A stretch of 64,000 nucleotides of DNA from Algoriphagus aestuarii (GCA_017051695.1 JAFIDK010000002.1:682001-746000); one strand, 5' to 3'. Counted from the first letter of the stretch, positions 33,998 to 42,852 are shown. Made by a program: numbers and translations. The notes: generated from the letters alone by a model not told the origin.

Positions 33998-34299
33998 TAA
34001 AACCGTTTGTATATCCGCTATTGTAGCAGTAATAATCTAACGCTACATAGTGTTCGGTAATTTAAAATGAAACCGACTCTTCGGTCTTCGATCCAGTAAA
34101 ACAAAGAAATTAAGCAAACTGACATCATTGCAGATAATCACATAAAACTTTTCGAATATCCTTAATCACACCACATACCAAATACTCAGTACTTTTTTAG
34201 AAGGAAAACAGTTGAATGAAAAATTGGAGGTTTTCATCTTTTCGTGCCGATACCACAGGAAAAAGCAAGATACCAAATGTAGTAGGAATTAATTCCCAA
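33998..34299. other. Intergenic region, no gene seen
   Basis: About 300 bp between the convergent DtxR and ArfB genes. A short hairpin-like ACCGA-N4-TCGGT occurs near 34072 but without a T-run. No open frame with family features, tRNA-like fold or repeat was recognised. Confidence 0.5.
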
Positions 34300-34722
34300 C
34301 TAACCTTTCCAGCCCCTGTTTGACTTCTTTTCAGCTTGAAGTTTTTTGGCCTTTAACCGTTTTTCTATAGCTCCTTTTCCTGGTTTGGTAGCCTTTCGTT
34401 TCTTTCTTTTTTCTAATCCTTTACGGATCAAATCATAAAACTTCTTGATCGCTATTTCCTTATTTTGAATTTGAGAACGTTTTTCCTGAGATTGAATTTG
34501 GATAATCCCGGAATCTGTGATTTTTGATTTCAATTTTTCCTTTAGGGTGATTTTCTCATCCTCGCTCAGAACCTGTGATCCTTCAAGATCAAAATTGATC
34601 TGAACTTTAGTTTCCACTTTGTTTACATGCTGACCACCAGCTCCTCCAGAGCGGGAAGTCTGAAAGCTCATTTCAGAAAAAAAAGCACCTGATTCTATTC
34701 TTTTTAAAATTGAATTTGACAT
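34300..34722 (-). CDS. arfB: Peptidyl-tRNA hydrolase ArfB (YaeJ), ribosome rescue
   Basis: The 140-residue protein has the class I release-factor GGQ motif in SRSGGAGGQHVNKVETKV (G29-G30-Q31) but no codon-recognition domain. It has a long basic C-terminal tail (KKRKATKPGKGAIEKRLKAK...) that, in ArfB, enters the empty mRNA channel of stalled ribosomes. Length and tail match ArfB. It is monocistronic. Confidence 0.93.
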   Translation of the reverse strand: MSNSILKRIESGAFFSEMSFQTSRSGGAGGQHVNKVETKVQINFDLEGSQVLSEDEKITLKEKLKSKITDSGIIQIQSQEKRSQIQNKEIAIKKFYDLIRKGLEKRKKRKATKPGKGAIEKRLKAKKLQAEKKSNRGWKG

Positions 34723-34896
34723 GAAGGTTTTATAAAAGACAATTGAAAACCTAAGGTATCAGCTTTCATTTAAATGAAATAATTACCAGCTATAAACTCA
34801 TTTGATGAAAAAGTTCTTTTTAAAAGCATTTTTTCAGAAAAGTGCTAATTTGTTTTTCAATAAGTTAACTCTCCCTATCAAAAACCCAAAATCACA

Positions 34897-35925
34897 ATGA
34901 AAAGCAGAAGAGAATTTTTAATCAAATCTACATTGGGGGCTGCAGGATTAATCGCTGCACCGGCATGGCTTCAAGGAGCACCCTCGATTCTCAAATCTTA
35001 CAATAAACCAAATTCCATGATCAATGGCGTCCAGGTCGGCTGTATCACTTACTCATTCCGCTCCATGCCTGACCAAAGTGCTGAGGCAACCCTGAAATAT
35101 GTAACTGACTCCGGCTTGAGTGCAATAGAACTGATGGGGGATCCTGCTGAGAGTTTTGCCGGAATGCCAGCTTCCCCTATTAACCGAATGCGGATGTTTC
35201 AGCTCATGGGAAAGCAACGCCAAGGAACTGAATTGACGGCTGAAGAAAAGTCTGAGTTAGACGAAATGAGAACAGCAGGCGAAGCCTATGGCAAAGAAGT
35301 GGCCGAGTGGAGGGCGAAAGCAGACATGAAAAAGTTTGAAGACTTAAGGAAAATGTACAAAGCTGCAGGTGTAAGCATCTATGCATTCAAACCAAATGCT
35401 TTTGGCAAAAACAATACGGATGCGGAAATCAATTATGGAATGAAAGCAGCTAAGGCACTTGGGGCCTCCCACGTAACATTGGAACACCCATCAGATGATG
35501 CCCACACTTTGAAATTGGGGAAAATGGCTGAAAAAAACGGGATAGCAGTTGGATACCATGGTCACGAACAGGAAACCTTTAATTTCTGGGATACTGCGAT
35601 AGCACAGAGCCCAAAAAACGGATTGAACTTAGATGCGGGTCATTACATCGCAGCAGGGAATACAGATTTAATCCCACTGATCGAAAAGCAACATTCCCAT
35701 ATTTATAGCATGCACACCAAAGACCGTCAGACTCCTGCTAATGGAAAAGGGAATTTGGCATGGGGTACCGGAGATACACCCATCCCGGATTTATTGAAAT
35801 TGATTCAGAAGAATAAGTATAAATTCCCGGCAACTATTGAACTGGAATACCAAATTCCAGAAGGTTCGGATGCTGTCAAGGAAGTTCAAAAATGCGTGGA
35901 ATTCTGTGAGAAATCCCTCTCCTAA
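34897..35925 (+). CDS. Tat-exported sugar phosphate isomerase/epimerase-like TIM-barrel protein
   Basis: The 342-residue protein starts MKSRREFLIKSTLGAAGLIA, a twin-arginine signal. It is followed by a xylose-isomerase-like TIM barrel (VQVGCITYSFRSMPDQ...GLSAIELMGD...HVTLEHPSDD...VGYHGHEQETF...GLNLDAGHYIAAG...IYSMHTKDR...TIELEYQIPEG). The Glu, His and Asp residues at strand ends (E in TLEHP, H in YHGHE, D in LDAGH, H in MHTKD, E in IELEY) form the usual divalent-metal site. An insertion of about 60 residues, rich in charged helices, follows ELMGDPAESF. Such exported members occur in carbohydrate-using Bacteroidota; the substrate is unknown. It stands alone with its own terminator. Confidence 0.85.
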   Translation: MKSRREFLIKSTLGAAGLIAAPAWLQGAPSILKSYNKPNSMINGVQVGCITYSFRSMPDQSAEATLKYVTDSGLSAIELMGDPAESFAGMPASPINRMRMFQLMGKQRQGTELTAEEKSELDEMRTAGEAYGKEVAEWRAKADMKKFEDLRKMYKAAGVSIYAFKPNAFGKNNTDAEINYGMKAAKALGASHVTLEHPSDDAHTLKLGKMAEKNGIAVGYHGHEQETFNFWDTAIAQSPKNGLNLDAGHYIAAGNTDLIPLIEKQHSHIYSMHTKDRQTPANGKGNLAWGTGDTPIPDLLKLIQKNKYKFPATIELEYQIPEGSDAVKEVQKCVEFCEKSLS

Positions 35926-35941
35926 ATATCTTCCAAAAAAC

Positions 35942-35977
35942 AAAAAACCGCGGTAAATTGATTTACCGCGGTTTTTT
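35942..35977. terminator. Strong terminator after the isomerase-like gene
   Basis: A long inverted repeat, AAAAAACCGCGGTAAA (35942-35957) with TTTACCGCGGTTTTTT (35962-35977), has a 4-base loop. It is A-rich before and T-rich after, so it also suits the convergent dps transcript. Confidence 0.92.
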
Positions 35978-36006
35978 GTTTAAATCCTATTTGTTCTGAT
36001 TATTTC

Positions 36007-36495
36007 TTATTTAGAGAACATGGTAAACATCCACATTCTTTTTTCCAGGTCTCCTACAAAAGCTGTCAACATATCTTCAGTAGCAATATCTCCAGCCTCA
36101 CCGGCTTCTTCAGCGACTTTTCTATGAGACTGAGCCAGTACTCCTAGACCATCAATCACATATTTCACACAATCATCACCTTTGCTGACATCAGTGATTT
36201 CTTTATGGATACTGTTTTTCAGATAATCCGAATAGGCATGAAGAGGTTTGAATCCGATTGTAACAATTCTTTCAGCTAGATCATCGATGTTTTGATAGAG
36301 TTTGGTATATAATTCTTCAAACTTCACATGTAAATCAAAGAAATTCTCACCTTTTACATTCCAGTGAAATCCTCTTACATTTTGATAGAAAATATGATAA
36401 TCAGACAGAAGGTCATTCATATTGCCTGATAAACTTTTCATGGCTTTATCATCCAATTTCAAATGATTTGCGAGTGTTGCTTTATTAGTAGTCAT
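36007..36495 (-). CDS. dps: Dps-family DNA-protecting ferroxidase
   Basis: The four-helix Dps/ferritin-like protein carries the inter-subunit ferroxidase ligands in FHWNVKGENFFDLHVKFEELY and DDLAERI. I place the start at MTTNKATLANHL (36495, 162 residues). The frame is open further upstream to ATGs at 36522 and 36573, but the added residues (MNIRNALCWLFPC...) do not resemble the family, and a promoter-like element lies inside them. The protein stores iron as a 12-mer and protects DNA against peroxide. It lies next to a stress and signalling cluster with an NtrC-type activator. Confidence 0.9.
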   Translation of the reverse strand: MTTNKATLANHLKLDDKAMKSLSGNMNDLLSDYHIFYQNVRGFHWNVKGENFFDLHVKFEELYTKLYQNIDDLAERIVTIGFKPLHAYSDYLKNSIHKEITDVSKGDDCVKYVIDGLGVLAQSHRKVAEEAGEAGDIATEDMLTAFVGDLEKRMWMFTMFSK

Positions 36496-36533
36496 TGTAT
36501 TAGTGTTAGTTAAGTTATTCATGCCATTAATGG

Positions 36534-36550
36534 TACAAGGAAAAAGCCAA
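36534..36550 (-). promoter_or_regulatory. Possible sigma-54 -24/-12 element upstream of dps
   Basis: On the minus strand the sequence TTGGCTTTTTCCTTGTA has GG and the TTG(T) element with the 10-bp spacing of sigma-54 promoters (consensus TGGCAC-N5-TTGC). The final C of the -12 GC is T here. If used, transcription would begin downstream of the most upstream ATG and upstream of the chosen dps start. The neighbouring NtrC-type gene makes it worth noting, but this is pattern-only. Confidence 0.3.
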
Positions 36551-36713
36551 CATAGGGCATTCCTAATATTCATCTATGAAAAGCTTTAGTTTACAGGAAA
36601 TATTTCACTGCTTTCACCTAAGTCGAAATATAATTTTGATCAGCCTCAGGCATTGTCTATTTGAGAAAATGTAAGGCTGAAAAAAATTCCCCATACTGAT
36701 GAATCACCTGCAC

Positions 36714-36748
36714 AAAAAAATAGCCCTCGATTTCCGAGAGCTATTTTT
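36714..36748 (-). terminator. Terminator after the NtrC-type regulator gene
   Basis: AAAAATAGC plus CTCG (36716-36729) pairs with CGAG plus GCTATTTTT (36735-36748), with one C/A mismatch and a 5-base loop. On the minus strand it ends in a T-run, about 20 bp beyond the regulator's stop. Confidence 0.85.
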
Positions 36749-36768
36749 AAGTATCTATTTGATCCTTA

Positions 36769-38184
36769 TTAAAGATCATACTGTTTCATTTTATTGAAGA
36801 GCGTTTTTCTGTCTATCCCTAATTGTTTGGCTGCTTTGGTTCTATTGTATTTCACTTCCTCCAGCACTTTTCTCAATACTTCAGCTTCAGCCTCCGCAGC
36901 TGCGTCCTTAAGATTAACGGGAGCTTTTGTAGTTGTTCCAGTAGTTCCATTACTTTCAGATCCTGAGTCTGTAAAATTAAATTTTCTTGCATAGACAACT
37001 TCCGGAGGCAGTGCAGAGACTGTCATTTTTTCTCCATCTGTCAGCAAAGTCGCTCTTCGGATCACATTTCTCATTTCGCGAAGATTACCTGGCCATACAT
37101 ATTCTAGGAAAACCTGCATTACTTCCTCATCAAACTCTTCCACGGATTTATTTAATTCCTCATTAGAAAGACTTAAGAAATGATGAGCAAAAGCCTCAAT
37201 ATCGTCCTTTCTTTCCCTTAATGGCGGTACGGTAATACTAAATTCATTAAATCTGAAATATAAATCTTCTCTGAATTTATTCTCTTGAACAGATTTTCTG
37301 AGATCCTCATTAGATGCTACAATGATTCTCACATCAATTGCTTTATCCTTAGTGCCACCAATTCTTCGCAGCTTTCTCTCCTGAACTAACCTCAAAAGTC
37401 CCACCTGAACCTCGTAGGATAGGTTGGCAATTTCGTCTAGGAAAATCGTTCCTCCATCTGCCAATTCAAATTGGCCGGGTTTCTCCGCATGGGCTCCTGT
37501 AAAAGATCCTTTTTCATGTCCCCAAAGCTCACTACCAGCCAGTTCTTTGGTCAAAGCTCCGCAATCGACAGCTATGAATGGCTTTCCGGCACGTTCACTC
37601 TGATCATGGATCAAGCGGGCGATATTTTCTTTACCTGCCCCGCTTTCCCCATAAATCACGACACTAAGATTGGTAGGTGCTACGAGTTTGATCTCTTTAT
37701 ATAGCTTTTTAGACTCTTTTCCTGTTCCTTTCAGGAATTTCGGATTTGAATCTGTTTCTTGATTTTTCTTTTTTGCTTTTGCATCTGGCTTTTCAAAAGT
37801 GACAGATTGAACTTTTGATTCTTTCTGTACTGCCAGTGCCCGCTCGATTAAACTGATGATTTCATCTGGTATCAACGGTTTAGTCACGTAGTCAAATGCT
37901 CCTTTTTTGATCACTTCTACAGCAATTTTCACATCAGCATAACCTGTTATGATTGCCACTTGTGTACCTGGAGATATTATTCTCACTTTTGCCAACACAT
38001 CTCTTCCTTCCATATCCCGTAATTTGAAATCACAAAAAATCAGGTCGTAATAAGTGCTTTTTACCATTTCAAGTCCTGTTTTACCTGAAATGGTAGTTTC
38101 GACATCATAGCCTTTTTTAGTTAAAAAACGCTCTAGCAATTGGCAAATGTCAATATTGTCATCGATTACAAGAATCTTTGCCAT
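36769..38184 (-). CDS. Sigma-54-dependent NtrC-type response regulator
   Basis: The 471-residue protein has a receiver domain (VIDDN, phospho-acceptor D52 in FCDFKL). An AAA+ sigma-54 interaction domain follows, with Walker A GESGAGKENIA, the sigma-54 contact loop GSFTGA, Walker B GGTIFLDEI and the arginine region FREDLYFR. A Fis-type helix-turn-helix ends the protein (YNRTKAAKQLGIDRKTLFNKM). It activates RNA polymerase-sigma-54 on phosphorylation. It follows a single-domain receiver gene by 10 bp on the same strand; its kinase is not adjacent, but the NtrB-like kinase at 41404-42846 is a candidate. Likely targets include nearby stress genes (inferred). Confidence 0.93.
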   Translation of the reverse strand: MAKILVIDDNIDICQLLERFLTKKGYDVETTISGKTGLEMVKSTYYDLIFCDFKLRDMEGRDVLAKVRIISPGTQVAIITGYADVKIAVEVIKKGAFDYVTKPLIPDEIISLIERALAVQKESKVQSVTFEKPDAKAKKKNQETDSNPKFLKGTGKESKKLYKEIKLVAPTNLSVVIYGESGAGKENIARLIHDQSERAGKPFIAVDCGALTKELAGSELWGHEKGSFTGAHAEKPGQFELADGGTIFLDEIANLSYEVQVGLLRLVQERKLRRIGGTKDKAIDVRIIVASNEDLRKSVQENKFREDLYFRFNEFSITVPPLRERKDDIEAFAHHFLSLSNEELNKSVEEFDEEVMQVFLEYVWPGNLREMRNVIRRATLLTDGEKMTVSALPPEVVYARKFNFTDSGSESNGTTGTTTKAPVNLKDAAAEAEAEVLRKVLEEVKYNRTKAAKQLGIDRKTLFNKMKQYDL

Positions 38185-38194
38185 GGAAATAAGG

Positions 38195-38566
38195 TTAATT
38201 GGTTGAAATTTCTTTATGAATCAGCTGATCAAGTACTGCAAGGTTAAACGGTTTACTTAAGAAATGAATGGCTCCGGATTTTAATGCTTCATCTCGTGCT
38301 TCCTGATGATCAAAAGCACTCATCATAATTACTTGAAGAGAGTCAAAATCCTGAGACCATTTTTTTAATTCTTTCAGTCCATTTCCATCAGGTAAATTAA
38401 CATCCAGGAAAATCAGATTGGGACTTCTTTCATCCACTAATCTTCGTCCTTCGGTTAATGTTCCCGCAGAAAATACAATAAAACCTTTTCTAGAGAGAAA
38501 TCGAGATAAAAGTGCTCTGATTTCTAATTCATCATCCACTACTAGGATCACTTTATTCTTCATCAC
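38195..38566 (-). CDS. Single-domain response regulator
   Basis: This 123-residue CheY-like receiver has the acidic pair in VVDDE, phospho-acceptor D55 in IFLDVNLPDGNG, the threonine/serine position in MMSAFD, and lysine in FLSKPFN. There is no output domain. It is the first gene of a two-gene operon with the NtrC-type regulator (10-bp gap), so it may act as a phosphate sink or relay for the same kinase. Confidence 0.92.
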   Translation of the reverse strand: MMKNKVILVVDDELEIRALLSRFLSRKGFIVFSAGTLTEGRRLVDERSPNLIFLDVNLPDGNGLKELKKWSQDFDSLQVIMMSAFDHQEARDEALKSGAIHFLSKPFNLAVLDQLIHKEISTN

Positions 38567-38652
38567 AGTTCGGCATTTGGGAATTATTCAGAGTACTCAA
38601 CTCAATTATATTCTAGTTAAAATTTATTTTTGGGATGGTATAAGGGTAATAT

Positions 38653-38683
38653 GAAAAGGTACAATCAGAAATTGTACCTTTTC
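38653..38683 (-). terminator. Hairpin terminator after the YtxH-like gene
   Basis: A perfect 13-bp inverted repeat (38653-38665 with 38671-38683; arms GAAAAGGTACAAT and ATTGTACCTTTTC) has a 5-base loop. It lies 13 bp past the stop of the minus-strand YtxH-like gene. Confidence 0.75.
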
Positions 38684-38696
38684 GAATAGTGAAATT

Positions 38697-38951
38697 TTAC
38701 TTAATTTTTTCTTGGGTTGTCTCTTTTGCAGACTGCAGAGCAGTCTTAGTTGCATTGATACCTTCTTGGCTTGCAGATAGAAGTCTGGTTTTCAAATCTC
38801 CTGCAATTCCTTGCAATTCACTCAATAGGCTATTTAATTTTTCCTTTTGAGGTTCGAATTGATCTTTGTTTTTATAAAGATAAACTCCTACTGCGGCTCC
38901 GGTGATTAATCCACCTAACCAAAGACTTGTATTTAATGCTTGCTTACTCAT
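38697..38951 (-). CDS. YtxH-like small membrane-anchored stress protein
   Basis: The 84-residue protein has one N-terminal membrane helix with small-residue packing (LWLGGLITGAAVGVYLY). A long charged, probably coiled-coil region follows (NKDQFEPQKEKLNSLLSELQ..., ending SAKETTQEKIK). This is the layout of YtxH-domain proteins, which are often induced by general stress. It lies beside an lmo0937-type gene, Dps and two-component genes. Exact function is unknown. Confidence 0.78.
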   Translation of the reverse strand: MSKQALNTSLWLGGLITGAAVGVYLYKNKDQFEPQKEKLNSLLSELQGIAGDLKTRLLSASQEGINATKTALQSAKETTQEKIK

Positions 38952-39058
38952 AATTCTTTTTATTAATCAATTGTTTAAATTCTTATTTCTATACACTAAA
39001 AAACAATCTTCAAATACTTTAACTCCTAATTTGAGAGATTGAATCTACCCTAGCGAGC

Positions 39059-39211
39059 CTAAACTCCTCGCCCACTGATCAGTCTAAATAGTACCGCGAT
39101 TACTGCCAATACTAAAAGCACGTGGATCAATCCTGTTGCACTGTATGCAAATACTCCAATCAGCCAGCCGATCAGAAGAATTACTGCGATAAAATATAAT
39201 AGAGAACTCAT
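39059..39211 (-). CDS. lmo0937-family small membrane protein (50 residues)
   Basis: A short complete frame with ATG at 39211 and stop TAG at 39059. The product has two hydrophobic helices (LLYFIAVILLIGWLIGVF and GLIHVLLVLAVIAVLFRLI) and a basic end SGRGV. The pattern LYxIAVILxIxWLxGxF...GLIHxLLVxAxxxxLxRLI is that of the lmo0937 small membrane protein family. Function is unknown; members often accompany stress genes such as YtxH and CsbD-like proteins. An upstream TTGGCAT...TGCA sequence resembles a sigma-54 element but has 1 bp too much spacing. Confidence 0.82.
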   Translation of the reverse strand: MSSLLYFIAVILLIGWLIGVFAYSATGLIHVLLVLAVIAVLFRLISGRGV

Positions 39212-39363
39212 GGTGTTTGTGGTTTTGGTTTAAGTTTTATTTGTCAACTTAAATTCAATGTGCATGCCTTTATGCCAAATAATTGAAAAAAGGGGCTTAA
39301 TTTGACAAAAAAGCAGCTTTTATGTATTCCCACCTTAATTAATCAACCGGAAATCCATCGAAA

Positions 39364-40845
39364 ATGAGAAATAAATTCCCCAAATCTGGGAATTCCCAGT
39401 TATTTGAAAACAGCAACTCCTCTATGAATCGCATTAAACTTTATTCCATTATTTCCCTGTTCTTAATCATAGTTGGGAGTGGAATTTCATATTGGACCTC
39501 TGAGAGAATCGGATTTTACACCACCGCTTTGATGGAAACGCAGGATATTCTTCAAAGAACCAGCGAGCTGTATTCCAGTATTCTGGAAAGGGAAACCAAC
39601 ATAAGAGGATATGTCCTCACAGGTGATTCAAAATTCCTGACAAATTACCAACAGTCACTTCTAGACGCTGAGTCACTTTTAAAAAAACTTAAAGACCTCA
39701 CAAAGAATAACCCGGACCAGCAAAATTACCTGAATGAATTAGAGGAACTCATCAATATCCGGGTGGAGACTTTTAAACTCACGATTGTTTATTATGAGCA
39801 ACATGGCAACCTAGATGGATTTATCAGTCCTGCCAGAGTAAACAGTGCTCTCAATGGATATCGAACGATTAAGGACGTTGTAAAAAACATTGAATCTGAG
39901 GAAAACAGACTATTTGTGGAGAAAAACCGTTCCCTCTTAAACAACATCAATGCACTTCCATTCATCGTAGGCCTGATTTCTCTGTTTTCTATTTCTGTTG
40001 GGTTTGTCACTTTGCTTTCCATTTTCCATTATAATAAAGTACAGAAAATCGCTTCTAATAGAATCAAAAACTATCAAGATCAGTTACAGGAGCATTTATA
40101 TCAATTAGACGATTCCAATAAAGAATTAGAACAGTTTGCTTATGTGGCTTCACATGATTTACAGGAACCTTTAAGAAAAATCACTGCATTTTCTGATTTG
40201 CTCAAAGAACAGTATTCAGAGACTTTGGAAGGAGAAGGTGCATTATATTTAGATAGAATTACAGTAGCATCTAACAGGATGCGAAGGTTAATCACAGACT
40301 TATTGGAATACAGCAGAGCCGGAAGAATCACTTCAGAAGAAGAAAAAGAGGTGGATTTAAATCAAATTGCTGAATACGTTTTAGATGATCTGGAAATAGC
40401 TATCCATGAAAAAAAGGCGATTATTGAAATTAAAGACCTCCCAACTGTGTTAGGAAAACAAACAGAGTATAGACAGGTATTCCAAAATCTAATTTCGAAT
40501 GCACTGAAATTTTCAAAACCGGATGAAAAACCACATGTAATTGTTTCTTGTGAAAATGCCAGTTCAGAAGAAGTAAACAAGCTGAAGCAATTGGATTCCA
40601 GTTTCGATTATTTCAAAATAACAGTAGTAGATAATGGAATCGGTTTTGACTCCAATTATGCTGATAAAATATTTGCCATCTTTCAAAGACTTCATGGCAA
40701 AGAAGCTTTTGAGGGCACAGGTATAGGCTTATCCATTACTAAAAAAATCATAGAAAAAAACAACGGAACTATTTACGCAACCAGTGAACCTGGTCAAGGT
40801 TCCAAATTCATTATTCTTTTACCAGACATCAAAACAATAGAATAA
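39364..40845 (+). CDS. Membrane sensor histidine kinase with CHASE3-like sensor
   Basis: The 493-residue kinase has a first membrane helix (about residues 25-45), an extracytoplasmic four-helix CHASE3-like domain (ERETNIRGYVLTGDSKFLTNY), and a second helix (about 195-220). A HisKA domain follows with YVASHDLQEPLRKI (H264), then an ATPase domain with N box NLISNALKFS, G1 VDNGIGFD, F box IFQRLH and G2 GTGIGLSI. The AYVASHDLQEPLR form resembles bacteriophytochrome-type kinases. A small Rcp1-like receiver gene follows 102 bp downstream and is a natural partner. Confidence 0.92.
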   Translation: MRNKFPKSGNSQLFENSNSSMNRIKLYSIISLFLIIVGSGISYWTSERIGFYTTALMETQDILQRTSELYSSILERETNIRGYVLTGDSKFLTNYQQSLLDAESLLKKLKDLTKNNPDQQNYLNELEELINIRVETFKLTIVYYEQHGNLDGFISPARVNSALNGYRTIKDVVKNIESEENRLFVEKNRSLLNNINALPFIVGLISLFSISVGFVTLLSIFHYNKVQKIASNRIKNYQDQLQEHLYQLDDSNKELEQFAYVASHDLQEPLRKITAFSDLLKEQYSETLEGEGALYLDRITVASNRMRRLITDLLEYSRAGRITSEEEKEVDLNQIAEYVLDDLEIAIHEKKAIIEIKDLPTVLGKQTEYRQVFQNLISNALKFSKPDEKPHVIVSCENASSEEVNKLKQLDSSFDYFKITVVDNGIGFDSNYADKIFAIFQRLHGKEAFEGTGIGLSITKKIIEKNNGTIYATSEPGQGSKFIILLPDIKTIE

Positions 40846-40947
40846 GTTATATCTTATTAGGATTTTGAAAGTATCTTGTTTCCATATTATCATCTTATTC
40901 TGGATATCATTTAAAAAGAATGATTTTTACTCCCTTAAAAAATATTT

Positions 40948-41391
40948 ATGCTTGTGAAAAAACCCATTAACATTCTTATCGCAGAAGACGATGAAGATGA
41001 TAAATTATTGATCATCAAAGCTTTTCAGAAAACGCTTCCGAAAGAAAACGTGATTTGTGTGGCCGATGGCGAAGCATTGTTGCAATACCTTAACAGAACT
41101 GCCCCTTTTGATCAAATCGAAGCCTACCCGCTGCCTGATATCATTTTGTTGGATTTGAATATGCCAAAAAAAGATGGACGCACTGCCTTGGCTGAGATCA
41201 AAAGTCATGACAATTTCAAAAAGATTCCCGTCATCATTTTCACGACATCTAACTTGAAAGATGATATCGAAATCACTTATAAAATGGGAACTAACAGTTA
41301 TATCACAAAGCCAGGTTCATTTGAAGGCCTAGTGAAAGTAGCGAAGGAAATCGAAAATTATTGGTCAAAAACGGTCATGTTACCGGTTTAA
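40948..41391 (+). CDS. Rcp1-like single-domain response regulator
   Basis: This 147-residue receiver domain has AEDDEDD at the acidic pocket, phospho-acceptor D69 in IILLDLNMPKKDG, FTTSN and the lysine in ITKPGSFEG. The extended IEAYPLPDIILLDLNMP segment is typical of the Rcp1 family that pairs with phytochrome-like kinases. It is preceded by the CHASE3 kinase and followed 12 bp later by the receiver-kinase hybrid, so a phosphorelay is likely. Confidence 0.92.
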   Translation: MLVKKPINILIAEDDEDDKLLIIKAFQKTLPKENVICVADGEALLQYLNRTAPFDQIEAYPLPDIILLDLNMPKKDGRTALAEIKSHDNFKKIPVIIFTTSNLKDDIEITYKMGTNSYITKPGSFEGLVKVAKEIENYWSKTVMLPV

Positions 41392-41403
41392 TTTATTGCA
41401 ATT

Positions 41404-42846
41404 ATGAGTTCAGAGACCATTCGAATTTTATATGTCGATGATGATCCGGATGATTTAATACTTTTCTCCTCTATCCTAAAAAAGATAAAGGAGCCTATTT
41501 ATAAGGTCGAACATGCAGCTTCCTATGAAGAAGCATTGGAAAAAGCCCATGACTTTTTTGACGTGTTTTTGGTGGATTATAAGCTGGGCAAAGAAACCGG
41601 TTTGGAACTGATCCAAGAAATCAAAAAAAAACAAAAACATGCCCCCGTGATTATGCTTACGGGAATGAATACCGGGACGATCGATCGTGAGGCACTCCAA
41701 ATCGGGGCCTCTGATTATTTAATCAAAGGTGAATTTGATGCAAGAACATTAGACAGAACTCTCAGGTACGCAATAAGGGATTCCCAGTTAATGGAGTCAC
41801 TTGATAAAGCCGCTGTAAAATTCCGATCCATTTTTGAAAGAGCCGCAGATCCATTTTTAATGATGGATGGAAGCAGCAAAATCCTCGAAGCCAACCCGAT
41901 TTTTACGAAGAAATTTAAAATCGAACCTCATTCGGAGAATTCCGGACTTGGCTATTTTTTCAGTGACTTAATCGTAGACGATATTTCAAGAATGATTTTA
42001 ATGGAAGTTCTTGGTAAAAAATCTGAACTCTATGATTTTGAAGCTGAACTAAAAATCGGGGAAGAAACCAATATAAATGCGCTGATCAGCATCGTCAAAC
42101 AAGATTCCAACCTCTTCCAGGTCTTGATAAAAGACCTCACTGCGATGAAAGCTAAAGAAGAAGAGGAATTGAATTTAAAGAAATTCTCCTCTACGGGAAG
42201 AATTGCCAGGCTTCTGGCGCATGAAGTTAAAAACCCCCTGACCACCATTGTACTTTCAGCGGATCAACTTCAAATGGAACTTCCAGAAAACATCCTACAG
42301 GAAAGTGGCGATTTGATAGAGGTAATCCAAAGAAACTGCAATCGGATCAATCAATTAGTGACCCAGTTACTGGAAAGCACACGCTTTACCGAATTGGATA
42401 TTGCCAATCATTCCATCAATGATTTACTGGATGAAGCCCTGGATCAAGTCATTGATAGAATTGAAATCAAAGGATTTGATATCATAAAAAATTACCAGGC
42501 TGAAATCTGCAATATTGATGTCGATTCAGAAAAAGTTAAAATTGCGTTGATCAATTTACTTGTCAATGCCGTAGAGGCAATGCCGGAAAAAGGTGGCAAA
42601 CTTTTCCTGAAAACCTATATAAAAGGAAAACAATGTCGAGTTGAAATCAAGGACAATGGAGTTGGTATTCCTAAAGAAAATCTGGAAAGACTATTTGAAC
42701 CGTTTTTCACCAGCAAATCCAGTGGATCAGGTTTGGGCCTGACCAATACTCAAAATATCATTTTGAGCCATGGAGGCTCTATACGAGTCAAAAGTGAGGA
42801 GAATGTAGGTACTACCTTTTTGATCAGCTTCAATCTTAGCTCCTAA
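41404..42846 (+). CDS. Receiver-PAS-histidine kinase hybrid (NtrB-like transmitter)
   Basis: The 480-residue soluble protein has an N-terminal receiver (YVDDDPDD; phospho-acceptor D58 in FLVDYKLG) and a PAS domain (FRSIFERAADPFLMMDGSSK...). A HisKA follows with LLAHEVKNPLTTIV (H273), then an ATPase domain (N box NLLVNAVEAM, G1 KDNGVGIP, G2 GSGLGLTNT). The transmitter resembles NtrB-type kinases, so it might phosphorylate the NtrC-type regulator encoded 3 kb away; this pairing is inferred. It follows the Rcp1-like gene by 12 bp and precedes a DUF1905 gene by 6 bp. Confidence 0.92.
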   Translation: MSSETIRILYVDDDPDDLILFSSILKKIKEPIYKVEHAASYEEALEKAHDFFDVFLVDYKLGKETGLELIQEIKKKQKHAPVIMLTGMNTGTIDREALQIGASDYLIKGEFDARTLDRTLRYAIRDSQLMESLDKAAVKFRSIFERAADPFLMMDGSSKILEANPIFTKKFKIEPHSENSGLGYFFSDLIVDDISRMILMEVLGKKSELYDFEAELKIGEETNINALISIVKQDSNLFQVLIKDLTAMKAKEEEELNLKKFSSTGRIARLLAHEVKNPLTTIVLSADQLQMELPENILQESGDLIEVIQRNCNRINQLVTQLLESTRFTELDIANHSINDLLDEALDQVIDRIEIKGFDIIKNYQAEICNIDVDSEKVKIALINLLVNAVEAMPEKGGKLFLKTYIKGKQCRVEIKDNGVGIPKENLERLFEPFFTSKSSGSGLGLTNTQNIILSHGGSIRVKSEENVGTTFLISFNLSS

Positions 42847-42852
42847 TCCACC

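Noticed and set aside
34072-34086. Short hairpin in the DtxR-ArfB gap
   Set aside because: Five-base stem without a T-run; insufficient for a terminator or RNA gene call.
36496-36573. Longer dps start at 36573
   Set aside because: The extra 26 residues are unlike Dps N-termini and overlap a promoter-like element; the 36495 start fits the family.
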